The notes beneath the pieces are model-generated. The model saw nothing but the letters and a program-made list of their open reading frames with translations, was not told where the DNA came from and made no database searches. A stretch of 49,140 bases of DNA, from assembly GCA_008081395.1 (NCBI GenBank), contig VMCJ01000031.1, forward strand, positions 1 through 49,140. The letters are read 5' to 3'. Source of the DNA: Rhodospirillales bacterium. Its GTDB lineage: Bacteria > Pseudomonadota > Alphaproteobacteria > Bin95. The position numbers and the translations under genes are program-made. This document shows, piece after piece, positions 1-7,098 of this stretch. The stretch's first letter is position 1; each line of letters opens with the position of its first letter.

Positions 1-427
1 CAACTTTTAGACCAAGGTCCCATAGCAGGTAGAGCATATGCTCTACCATTTGCTCCACCCGGGATGCCCTCTTGTAAGGAGTAAGGAACAGAAGGTCGAT
101 ATCGGAGAAGGGTGCCAACAAGCCACGGCCGTAACCGCCCACAGCAATTACAGCAAAACGCTCCCCTGTCGTTGGATTAGCGGCAGGAAAAACATGCTTG
201 TTAGCATGGTTAAGTAAGGCGGTGATAACAGCATCCATTGCAGCCGAACGCTCACCCATTACTTTTAGTGCTGGTTCTCCTTCAACAAACATTTGCTCTA
301 GCTCCTTAGCTGCAATGGCTAAGTTTTTTTTAGCTAAAGCTAGAACCTCCTTTCGGGCTTCACCGCCGAGGTCATCCATGCCAGACAGGTCACCAAGTTT
401 CTCTGATATGAGAGCAGTTGCGCCCAT
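1..427 (-). CDS. glnD: [Protein-PII] uridylyltransferase GlnD, N-terminal part (cut by window edge)
   Basis: GlnD uridylylates and de-uridylylates the PII signal proteins in response to glutamine, and so controls nitrogen assimilation. Only the first ~142 residues are in the window; the gene runs off the left edge. The nucleotidyltransferase signature is clear: GGYGRG at about residues 97-102 followed by SDIDLLF about seven residues later, the Gly-rich turn and the Asp-x-Asp metal ligands of this fold. The ATG at 427 is preferred because AAGGA lies 9 bases upstream on the minus strand; the frame stays open back to a stop at 491-493 with no other good start. It is divergent from the gene at 511. 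The HD and ACT domains expected further on cannot be seen. Confidence 0.9.
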   Translation of the reverse strand, partial: MGATALISEKLGDLSGMDDLGGEARKEVLALAKKNLAIAAKELEQMFVEGEPALKVMGERSAAMDAVITALLNHANKHVFPAANPTTGERFAVIAVGGYGRGLLAPFSDIDLLFLTPYKRASRVEQMVEHMLYLLWDLGLKV

Positions 428-510
428 TAGTGCCAATCCTTCATCATGAACTATAGTGTGATAGCACAACAATCTTGGGCATATGGATATTTAAAGTGGG
501 GAAATCAAAT

Positions 511-1134
511 ATGACTGACGCTGTTCTGATAACGCAAATGAATATTCCAGTTGAAATGGAAGCCGAGTTCAATGATTGGTACACGAACGAACACGTGGCA
601 GAACGCGTTGATTTGCCAGGATTTAAATCTGCATTTCGTTTTGTGGCAGCTGATGCATCCCCAAAATACTTTGCGTACTACGAAACCGAGAGCATAGATT
701 CTCTGACAACGCCAACCTACAAGGCGATTTTGGCCGACCAGAGTGATTGGTCAAAAAAGGTAATGGCAAAATTTCGTGACTTTGGGCGATTTTGTGGCCC
801 TTTAATCTGTCGAGTTGGTAGAGGGCACGGAGCCAATGCTCTGGTAGTGCGCGCAAAAGGTGGAGATAAATTGACCACTTTGCTGACAGAAATTTTAAAT
901 ACTTCGATAGATGTTCCGCTTGCTGTAACTGGTTATCTCTGGCGTGCTGATGCCGAGGCAACTGGAGATACAAACGTCACTGGACAGCACATTATGGTTA
1001 TTGAGGCACTTGATGAGGAAACCTTACGCGACATTGCTGCGAACCAATTACGCCCATCAGTGTTTGCAGGTCTAAGCTCTGAAAAGGATCTGAATGTTGG
1101 GTTTTATCGCCTAATTTCATTTATGGAACGCTAG
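511..1134 (+). CDS. Dimeric alpha/beta-barrel-like (EthD/ABM-like) protein of unknown function
   Basis: This 207-residue protein appears to hold two ferredoxin-like alpha+beta repeats. The first begins with a strand (AVLITQMNIP) and continues into FNDWYTNEHVAERVDLPGF, a layout typical of EthD/DUF4286-type dimeric alpha-beta barrels in which a W-Y-x-x-E-H segment lines the pocket. The second repeat, from about residue 110, is weaker. Such proteins are small cofactor-free oxygenases, isomerases or binding proteins, so no reaction can be named. The frame is open from a TTG at 475, but the ATG at 511 is preceded by GGGGA at proper spacing and starts right before the first strand. It is convergent with the CoA-transferase at 1177-2394 and divergent from glnD. 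Confidence 0.6.
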   Translation: MTDAVLITQMNIPVEMEAEFNDWYTNEHVAERVDLPGFKSAFRFVAADASPKYFAYYETESIDSLTTPTYKAILADQSDWSKKVMAKFRDFGRFCGPLICRVGRGHGANALVVRAKGGDKLTTLLTEILNTSIDVPLAVTGYLWRADAEATGDTNVTGQHIMVIEALDEETLRDIAANQLRPSVFAGLSSEKDLNVGFYRLISFMER

Positions 1135-1176
1135 GAAGTCTTCGGATTCCCGCTGCCCCAGTCAGTAATTTTCTTC

Positions 1177-2394
1177 TTAGGCTACGGAACCCGTAGCCTT
1201 CAAGGCCATTGTCTCGTCATGGGATAGACCTAACCAATCGGCAAGTATCTCCTCTGTATGCTCACCAATCTTTGGATTGGGCCGCCATGTTGGACGAGGC
1301 GAACCATGAAAACGGAGGGGTGAACCAGGAACTGTGGCTTCCCCTAATTCATCATCAGTGATGTCAAAAAGAGCTCCACGCTCATGCAAAGGCACATCTT
1401 TGATAACCTCGGGCATTTCACGAACGGGTGCTGCGGGCACTCGTTGCTCTTTACATATACGAGCAACTTCGTATTTCGATAATTTTGCTGTCCATGATCC
1501 AATAATAGAGTCTACCTCTGCTTCGCGTTGCGCTCTATCTGGACCAAGCTGATAACGTGGATCATCCGCAAGATCGGGAAGACCGGCTGCCTTAACCAGA
1601 GATTGCCAATGGCTGTCACGCACCACAATAATTGCGACATGACCATCGGCGCAGGGGTAAACATTATATGGTGCACCCGTTCCTGCGGGATGGTTATTGC
1701 CACGACGGGGTGGTTGAGAACCTCCAGCCATTTGCATAGCAGTGAAAGAAGTGGCAAGCGCTGTAAGTGCAGTTTCCTGCATTGCCACCTCTACAACTCG
1801 TCCCTTTCCAGAAATTGAGCGCTCATAAAGCGCTGTTACCAAAGCACTGTACAGGTGTACCCCACCTAGAAAATCAACAACTGCTAGGCCTGCTTTAAGT
1901 GGAGGACCGTCAGAGGGGCCATTTATACTCATTATTCCCGAGTACGCCTGTATCGTAAGATCCATAGCTAAGTTATTCATGTCTGGCCCCCAAGCACCGT
2001 ACCCAGTTGAAGAGCCATAAATTAAGCGCGGATTATGCTGAAGCAGGGTCGCGGACCCAAGTCCTAAACGCTCCATGGCGCCTGGTGCAAAATTTTCCAA
2101 AAGCACATCAGATTTTTTAACAAGATCTAGGAATACCGCGCGTCCTTTATTAGATTTCAAATCAATAGCTACGCCTCGCTTCCCAGCATTAAGCATCACA
2201 TGAGCCAACGGTGTTTTACCGCCACCGCGAGACCTAAGCGCCTCTCCTTCTAATGGCTCAACCTTTACAACATCGGCTCCTGCTTGTGCCATCAGCATTC
2301 CTGCATAAGGCCCGTTGTACACCTGGCCCATATCAAGCACTTTCACTCCCTTGAGTGGCCAGGTGCCAGCATCATCGAACGGAGCATTCATCAT
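1177..2394 (-). CDS. Family III CoA-transferase (CaiB/Frc family)
   Basis: Moves CoA between carboxylic acids through aspartyl-CoA anhydride intermediates (family knowledge). The 405-residue length is typical. The N-terminal segment PLKGVKVLDMGQVYNGPYAG followed by GADVVKVEP is the family hallmark. The aspartate that carries CoA is present as Asp145 in AMDLTIQAYSG, eight residues before the conserved Gly. The C-terminal PNPKIGEHTEEIL motif is also present. The ATG overlaps the stop of the upstream acyl-CoA dehydrogenase by four bases (2391-2394), so the two are translationally coupled. With the dehydrogenase and the neighbouring tricarboxylate-type transporter it probably activates an imported organic acid. 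The substrate cannot be read from the sequence. A 9-bp hairpin at 1179-1199 spans the stop codon but lacks a U-tract. Confidence 0.9.
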   Translation of the reverse strand: MMNAPFDDAGTWPLKGVKVLDMGQVYNGPYAGMLMAQAGADVVKVEPLEGEALRSRGGGKTPLAHVMLNAGKRGVAIDLKSNKGRAVFLDLVKKSDVLLENFAPGAMERLGLGSATLLQHNPRLIYGSSTGYGAWGPDMNNLAMDLTIQAYSGIMSINGPSDGPPLKAGLAVVDFLGGVHLYSALVTALYERSISGKGRVVEVAMQETALTALATSFTAMQMAGGSQPPRRGNNHPAGTGAPYNVYPCADGHVAIIVVRDSHWQSLVKAAGLPDLADDPRYQLGPDRAQREAEVDSIIGSWTAKLSKYEVARICKEQRVPAAPVREMPEVIKDVPLHERGALFDITDDELGEATVPGSPLRFHGSPRPTWRPNPKIGEHTEEILADWLGLSHDETMALKATGSVA

Positions 2395-3557
2395 CGGAGA
2401 CCAGCCCCTAAAATATCACGAGCAATTACATGTTTTTGAACTTCGCTAGGTCCTTCACCAATGCGTCTAATTCGCATTTCCCGGAACCAGCGCTCAAATG
2501 GGAGGTCTTTTGCAACCCCAAGACCACCATGAATTTGCATAGACCGATCAACAACACGGAAGGAACTCTCTGCTGCCACATACTTCGCAATTGCCGCCTC
2601 TGTCCGAAATGGTACTCCGGCGTCGGCCTTAGCAGCTGCCTCAAGACACATTAAACGGGCTTGACGGATATCAATTTCATTCTCGACCAACATCCACTGG
2701 ATGCCCTGTCGCGAAGCTAATGTAGCACCAAAGGTTTCTCTAATTTTCGAGTATTCAATCGCACGTTCGTGAGCAGCAATTGCAACAGACACACAAGCAG
2801 CTGCATATGGAATACGCTGACGGGATAGGCGGTCATTTGCGATCGCAAAGCCACCCCCCTCCTCACCTAAAATATTCTCATGCGGGACGCGCATATCCTC
2901 GAACTGCAGCTCAGTTGCATAACGAGATGAACGAAGGGTGTGCACAATGCGCCGAACGTGGAAACCTGGTGTATCCGCATCGACAATAAAACACGTGACA
3001 CCCCCACGGCCTTTACTTGGATCAGTCCTGGCAAAAACTAGGCCATAGTCCGCTTTGTCAGCCCCACTAATCCATAGCTTTTGACCATTAATAATCCAGT
3101 CGTCTCCATCACGCACCGCCCTAGTCTGGATCGCACGTGCAGGATCAGAGCCACCGGAGGGTTCAGACAGACCAAAGAAGACTTTCTTCTCACCACGAAG
3201 CATCGGGTACAAATATTTTTCTTTTTGTGCGTCTGTCGCCTCAAAAAGCTGAGCTTGGCTAGCACCACCAAAAACATTGTAACTTGGGGCATAAAGGCCA
3301 GCCCGATGTTGCGAAATTTCAAAAGCGATCAGCGTCCTGGTTAGCAAGTTGATGTCTGGGCCACCAAATTCAGGTGGAGTATCAAGGCCAAAGAGGCCCA
3401 TATCCTTTGTTATCTGACTGAGGCGAGTAAAATCCTCCGGTTCCAGCTCATCAGCATCAGGATCGAGTTTATCTTCTAGTGGTAAAATTTCTTCCCTAAC
3501 AAATCGACGACACATGTCGACTATCATTTTTTGCTCTTCGCTGAGTTCAAAATCCAT
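2391..3557 (-). CDS. Acyl-CoA dehydrogenase
   Basis: FAD-dependent alpha,beta-dehydrogenation of an acyl-CoA thioester, passing electrons to ETF. At 388 residues it is a normal soluble ACAD: helical N-domain, FGLSEPSGGSDP and WIINGQKLWISGA in the FAD-binding beta domain, and the C-terminal helical domain with QIHGGLGVAKD. The likely catalytic base is Glu368 in IGEGPSEVQ, at the position used by medium- and short-chain dehydrogenases. It is first of a two-gene unit with the CoA-transferase (4-bp overlap). A start at 3557 has AAGGA about 11 bases upstream. The 3' end of the transporter operon lies upstream, separated by a terminator, so it probably has its own promoter within 3558-3661. Substrate unknown; a branched or dicarboxylic acyl-CoA is possible from context only. 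Confidence 0.9.
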   Translation of the reverse strand: MDFELSEEQKMIVDMCRRFVREEILPLEDKLDPDADELEPEDFTRLSQITKDMGLFGLDTPPEFGGPDINLLTRTLIAFEISQHRAGLYAPSYNVFGGASQAQLFEATDAQKEKYLYPMLRGEKKVFFGLSEPSGGSDPARAIQTRAVRDGDDWIINGQKLWISGADKADYGLVFARTDPSKGRGGVTCFIVDADTPGFHVRRIVHTLRSSRYATELQFEDMRVPHENILGEEGGGFAIANDRLSRQRIPYAAACVSVAIAAHERAIEYSKIRETFGATLASRQGIQWMLVENEIDIRQARLMCLEAAAKADAGVPFRTEAAIAKYVAAESSFRVVDRSMQIHGGLGVAKDLPFERWFREMRIRRIGEGPSEVQKHVIARDILGAGLR

Positions 3558-3661
3558 TGGTGCGCTGATCCTTGTGCTTTAATGATTTAATCCTAGGGCA
3601 ACTTTAAAATTTGGTCAGCCCCCTAAAGCGTCTGAACCGGAAGTTTGATTTTCTAAATACT

Positions 3662-3695
3662 AAATAAAAAAAGTCCGGGCCTGACGACCCGGACT
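3662..3695 (-). terminator. Rho-independent terminator of the tctBAC operon
   Basis: An 8-bp perfect GC-rich stem (AGTCCGGG / CCCGGACT, 3672-3679 with 3688-3695) with an 8-base loop is followed on the minus strand by TTTTTTATTT. It sits 25 bases after the stop of tctC and before the start of the acyl-CoA dehydrogenase, so it separates the two transcription units. Confidence 0.85.
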
Positions 3696-3719
3696 CTAAA
3701 CATCATATGATGATGATTT

Positions 3720-4688
3720 TTACTGGAAGAGTGGGAGGTACTTTTTAGCTTCGTCTAGTACTTCCTGATATTGCGCCTGAGCCTTATCGGGCCCGACATA
3801 AACAACATCCTCACCTATCTTACCAATCAACTTAGAAACTGCTTTATTTTTTAGCAGCTCGCCAATCTTTTCACCCATCATTTTGACCTGATCATCCGGA
3901 GTATCAGGATGCATCGCCACAAAACGAGGAGGGTTGAAAGGCTTTAAACCAAGAGATTTAGCATTTGGAACACCTGCAAGAGCTTTTTGAGCTGATTTTG
4001 GGTAATCCAAGTCAGTAGAATTCACGATTATTGCATGGTCCTTTGCAAGGCCAGTTGCTGTTGAAGTGGTAACATTCACAAGGGCAATATGACCACCAAG
4101 ATAATCGTTTACCGCCTTACCTGTGCCACTGTAGGGAACCAGAATGACGCGATTTTCAAGCCCTAGCTGAGCTAAAAGGCTAGCCGGCCCTAAAAGCTGG
4201 GTCATGGTACCGCCAATACTGAGCTTCTTGTTATTCTTATCTTTAAGATAAGCTACAAGTCCTTCCCAGGTACTGTATGGCTTATCTTTAGGTCCAACTA
4301 AAGTCGGCTTCATAATTGAATAATACGCAGGCACCTTAATATTAGCCGGATCATATGGAGGTTTTTTCTCCATCAATGCAGCCATAACTGGCGTGGGACT
4401 GGCTAAAAGGATTGAATGGCCGTCAGCCTTTCCGTCCATCATATACTTCCAGCCGATGGTTCCGCTTGCCCCACCTCTATTTTGGACGTGCATACCATGG
4501 CCAAATACATCAAATGCGCCCGATGACATCACCCGAGCCCACCGATCAGTTCCTCCACCGGCACCAAAAGGCACAATGGTTTTGACAGTTGTAGATGGAT
4601 AGCTATCAGCAAATGACAGGCTTGGAGCCGTCATTGCTAAAGTAGTGGCACCAGCTAAGGCAAGAGCTGATCTTGTTAAAAATTTCAT
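3720..4688 (-). CDS. tctC: Tripartite tricarboxylate transporter substrate-binding protein (TctC family)
   Basis: Periplasmic solute-binding component of a TTT-family secondary transporter. The 322-residue protein starts with a cleavable signal peptide (MKFLTRSALALAGA..., predicted cleavage after SLSFA) followed by the family hallmark VKTIVPFGAGGGTDRWAR, whose Gly-rich loop binds the ligand carboxylate. The frame is open 13 codons further, but the ATG at 4688 has GGAGG nine bases upstream and starts exactly at the signal peptide, so it is preferred. It is last of tctB-tctA-tctC; a strong terminator follows. The family binds tricarboxylates, dicarboxylates, aromatic acids and other organic acids, so the ligand is open. 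The adjacent CoA-transferase and acyl-CoA dehydrogenase hint at a carboxylic acid that is metabolised as a CoA ester. Confidence 0.9.
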   Translation of the reverse strand: MKFLTRSALALAGATTLAMTAPSLSFADSYPSTTVKTIVPFGAGGGTDRWARVMSSGAFDVFGHGMHVQNRGGASGTIGWKYMMDGKADGHSILLASPTPVMAALMEKKPPYDPANIKVPAYYSIMKPTLVGPKDKPYSTWEGLVAYLKDKNNKKLSIGGTMTQLLGPASLLAQLGLENRVILVPYSGTGKAVNDYLGGHIALVNVTTSTATGLAKDHAIIVNSTDLDYPKSAQKALAGVPNAKSLGLKPFNPPRFVAMHPDTPDDQVKMMGEKIGELLKNKAVSKLIGKIGEDVVYVGPDKAQAQYQEVLDEAKKYLPLFQ

Positions 4689-4739
4689 AAACTTCTTTCC
4701 TCCATGTTCTAGTGAGGGTCGTGACATTTATGCCCTCAG

Positions 4740-6314
4740 TTAGCCATTGGAACGATTGGCAGAGTCTTTTTCATCCTCTGCCATTTGTTCCTCCGACATC
4801 TCGATCATTCGCTCGGAAATTCGGAGCCGAGACGAAATGTAAGTTAATAATACGACGCCAATAGCCAGCCCAATGGCGAGTGGGCTATTCATCAACGTAG
4901 CGAACCAATCACCTTCATTGATAAGCAATCCCCGTCGAAGGTTTTCTTCTGCCTGAGGCGCCAACAAGAATGTAATGATCAAAGGAGCTTCTGGAATGCG
5001 GAAAGTTCGCATAAAAAGTCCAACGACGCCAAAGAACAGCATGATCAGTACATCGTATGGATTATTTTCATAGGAATATGCTCCTATGACCGCCATCAAC
5101 ATAACAATCGGCACTAAAAGCGGCGCTGGTAATTCTCCCAGCTTTGCATAGACAAATGCAAAAATCCGTCCAATGCCTAGATTGAAAATATTACCAAGCA
5201 ACAAGACTAAAAACAGCGAGTAAATGAGTGCTGGATAAAGCTCAAACATACGCGGCCCAGGAGTAGCACCTTGCAACATAAGCGCTGCTCCAAGCAACGC
5301 GGCGACTGCACTTCCCGGAATGCCAAAGGCTAGTAGCGGTACAAGAGTTGGCCCCACAGTTGCATTATTTCCTGCCTCTGCTGCAGCCACACCCTCGATC
5401 TTTCCTGTACCTATTTTTTTGTGCGGCGATACTTGCTTTGCAATTCCATAAGACAAAAAGGCTCCTACCGTAGACCCTAATCCTGGGAGCATTCCAACAA
5501 AGGTCCCGACGCCAAGTCCAATCGACATTTCTTTCCAGCAGGAGAGATATTCGCGGAATGAGAGGCCTTCCCCTCCCATAGAGAATAAGCCTTTCAGGGT
5601 TCCACCTAAGCGCTGGGCTTTTTGTTTAACACTCGAAAGTTCTACGATCTTTTCAAGCATCGCACCCATTGCAAAGATACCAACAACCAACGGAATTAAG
5701 TGCACCCCATCAGCCAGCCACCAGAGATCAAAGGTATTTCGCGGAATTGAAGAGACAGGATCTGCGCCCACAGTCCCAATGAATAACCCAAGAGCTGCGG
5801 ATAGCATTCCTTTTGCAAAATGTGCGCCCGATAGAGCGCCTAACAGGCAAACGGCCAGCACCATCAGCCAGAAACGTTCAGAAGGTCCAAATTGCAGCGC
5901 TACCAAAGCCAGCATCGGTGCGATCAATATGGTAATAACATCTGAGAGAAAATCTGCTGTTACAGATGCGTAAAGTGCGGTTAATAATGCTTTTTTTCCT
6001 TTTCCACGCCGCATTAGCTTGTGGCCGTCAAACACGGTTGCTGCGGCTTCTGACGTGCCAGGCGTGGCAAAGCTTATTGCTGAAATTGATCCTCCGTAAA
6101 TTGCCCCTTTATAAAGGCCAATTAGAAGTCCTAAAGCGGCAGCCTGGTCCATAGTAAAAGTAAGGGGAAGCATCAGGGCAACACCGGTCGTTGCTGTAAG
6201 GCCTGGCATCGCGCCAACACCAACACCAATCGTTACACCAATCGCTAACCAAAGCATCGTGTTGAATGTGAAGACCATAGATATGGCCTGTTGGAGTGCA
6301 TCAAAATCTATCAT
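4740..6314 (-). CDS. tctA: Tripartite tricarboxylate transporter large permease TctA
   Basis: Large membrane subunit (524 residues) that carries substrate and cation flux in TTT transporters. It shows the TctA signature GAMPGLTATTGVALMLPLTF near residue 33-52 and a second related copy, GMLPGLGSTVGAFLSYG, around residue 275, reflecting the internal duplication of the family. About a dozen hydrophobic segments are visible; the C-terminal tail is charged (SEEQMAEDEKDS) and presumably cytoplasmic. It lies between tctB (18-base gap) and tctC (about 50 bases), all leftward. Length and motifs are fully typical and no key residue appears lost. Confidence 0.95.
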   Translation of the reverse strand: MIDFDALQQAISMVFTFNTMLWLAIGVTIGVGVGAMPGLTATTGVALMLPLTFTMDQAAALGLLIGLYKGAIYGGSISAISFATPGTSEAAATVFDGHKLMRRGKGKKALLTALYASVTADFLSDVITILIAPMLALVALQFGPSERFWLMVLAVCLLGALSGAHFAKGMLSAALGLFIGTVGADPVSSIPRNTFDLWWLADGVHLIPLVVGIFAMGAMLEKIVELSSVKQKAQRLGGTLKGLFSMGGEGLSFREYLSCWKEMSIGLGVGTFVGMLPGLGSTVGAFLSYGIAKQVSPHKKIGTGKIEGVAAAEAGNNATVGPTLVPLLAFGIPGSAVAALLGAALMLQGATPGPRMFELYPALIYSLFLVLLLGNIFNLGIGRIFAFVYAKLGELPAPLLVPIVMLMAVIGAYSYENNPYDVLIMLFFGVVGLFMRTFRIPEAPLIITFLLAPQAEENLRRGLLINEGDWFATLMNSPLAIGLAIGVVLLTYISSRLRISERMIEMSEEQMAEDEKDSANRSNG

Positions 6315-6332
6315 TTTGCGTAACCCCGGCCT

Positions 6333-6812
6333 CTAGAAAAACATGCTTGGCAATTCAATGCCAATCAATTTGAAAAGAAAGAAAATTACACAACCGACAA
6401 TAACCCCTGAGACGATCGCGGATGAAACTGGCCGGACACCCAGCATATAAGTGGAAAACGCCAAAAAGATTGGCGAAATAATCAGAAAATCTATGTTCCA
6501 CGCTAAGTAAAAATAAGCGTAGCATATAACTAGAACAAGCAATGCTCTGAGCCAATGCTTAGCCCTTAATCCTAGTATTTCGGGGGTTGTATCATCTTTA
6601 AACCGGTCAAATATCATCACAACGCTACAGATAAGCATCGCTAGCGCTGCCACCACCGTGAAAAAACCAAGACGAAATCCGTCCCGCTGAGTTTGATAGA
6701 CCCAATCTTGCGAGAAGAGATACCCAAGCAGGACTAGAAAAAATATCGTCATGCACGTGGCAACGCCACGGTTAGTTTTAACCCAAGGGGTCTTGGTGTT
6801 ATCAGAGGCCAT
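6333..6812 (-). CDS. tctB: Tripartite tricarboxylate transporter small subunit TctB
   Basis: A 159-residue membrane protein with four hydrophobic segments (starting near residues 20, 47, 89 and 131), matching the four-helix TctB architecture and its position ahead of tctA. TctB proteins diverge strongly in sequence, so the call rests on topology, length and operon order. The ATG at 6812 is preceded by GGAG at ten bases. It is the first gene of the transporter operon, and the sequence just upstream carries a perfect inverted repeat (6836-6855) that is a candidate operator. Confidence 0.85.
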   Translation of the reverse strand: MASDNTKTPWVKTNRGVATCMTIFFLVLLGYLFSQDWVYQTQRDGFRLGFFTVVAALAMLICSVVMIFDRFKDDTTPEILGLRAKHWLRALLVLVICYAYFYLAWNIDFLIISPIFLAFSTYMLGVRPVSSAIVSGVIVGCVIFFLFKLIGIELPSMFF

Positions 6813-6835
6813 AATGACCCATCTCCAAATATAAA

Positions 6836-6855
6836 CACAAATATAGAGATTTGTG
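6836..6855. promoter_or_regulatory. Inverted repeat upstream of tctB, candidate operator
   Basis: CACAAAT-N6-ATTTGTG is a perfect 7-6-7 inverted repeat that ends 24 bases before the tctB start codon. Its position fits a repressor site for the transporter operon. No regulator gene lies nearby and no known consensus is matched with certainty, so the operator role is inferred. Confidence 0.4.
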
Positions 6856-6900
6856 CCGTTTACAATTAATCAAAAGCTGACATTTTTTGGCGACTGACGC

Positions 6901-7080
6901 AACAATCTATTTATTAATTTAATTAATATTTTTTATTTATAAATATAAAAATTTTTATACTTATCAAAAGTATTTTTATTTATTTACTATACTATAAACG
7001 TAATAAATTTATTTTTCTAATTTAAATATTAATTGATTATTATAAATAATAGAAAATAAAAAATTTCCTACAATTAGATG
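6901..7080. other. Extremely AT-rich intergenic block between polA and tctB
   Basis: By direct count this 180-bp block has 17 G or C bases, about 91% A+T, against roughly even composition in the flanking genes. It lies within the 286-bp gap between the polA stop and the tctB start. It contains many A- and T-tracts (suggesting bent or easily melted DNA) but no long ORF, no convincing hairpin terminator and no clear tandem repeat. It may hold the promoter with UP-like elements for tctBAC or a nucleoid-protein binding zone. Confidence 0.6.
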
Positions 7081-7098
7081 GTTCTAGTAATACGTTTG

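Noticed and set aside
1179-1199. 9-bp hairpin AGGCTACGG/CCGTAGCCT over the CoA-transferase stop as a terminator
   Set aside because: Stem is good, but neither strand has a U-tract after it, and most of the stem is coding; no firm terminator call.
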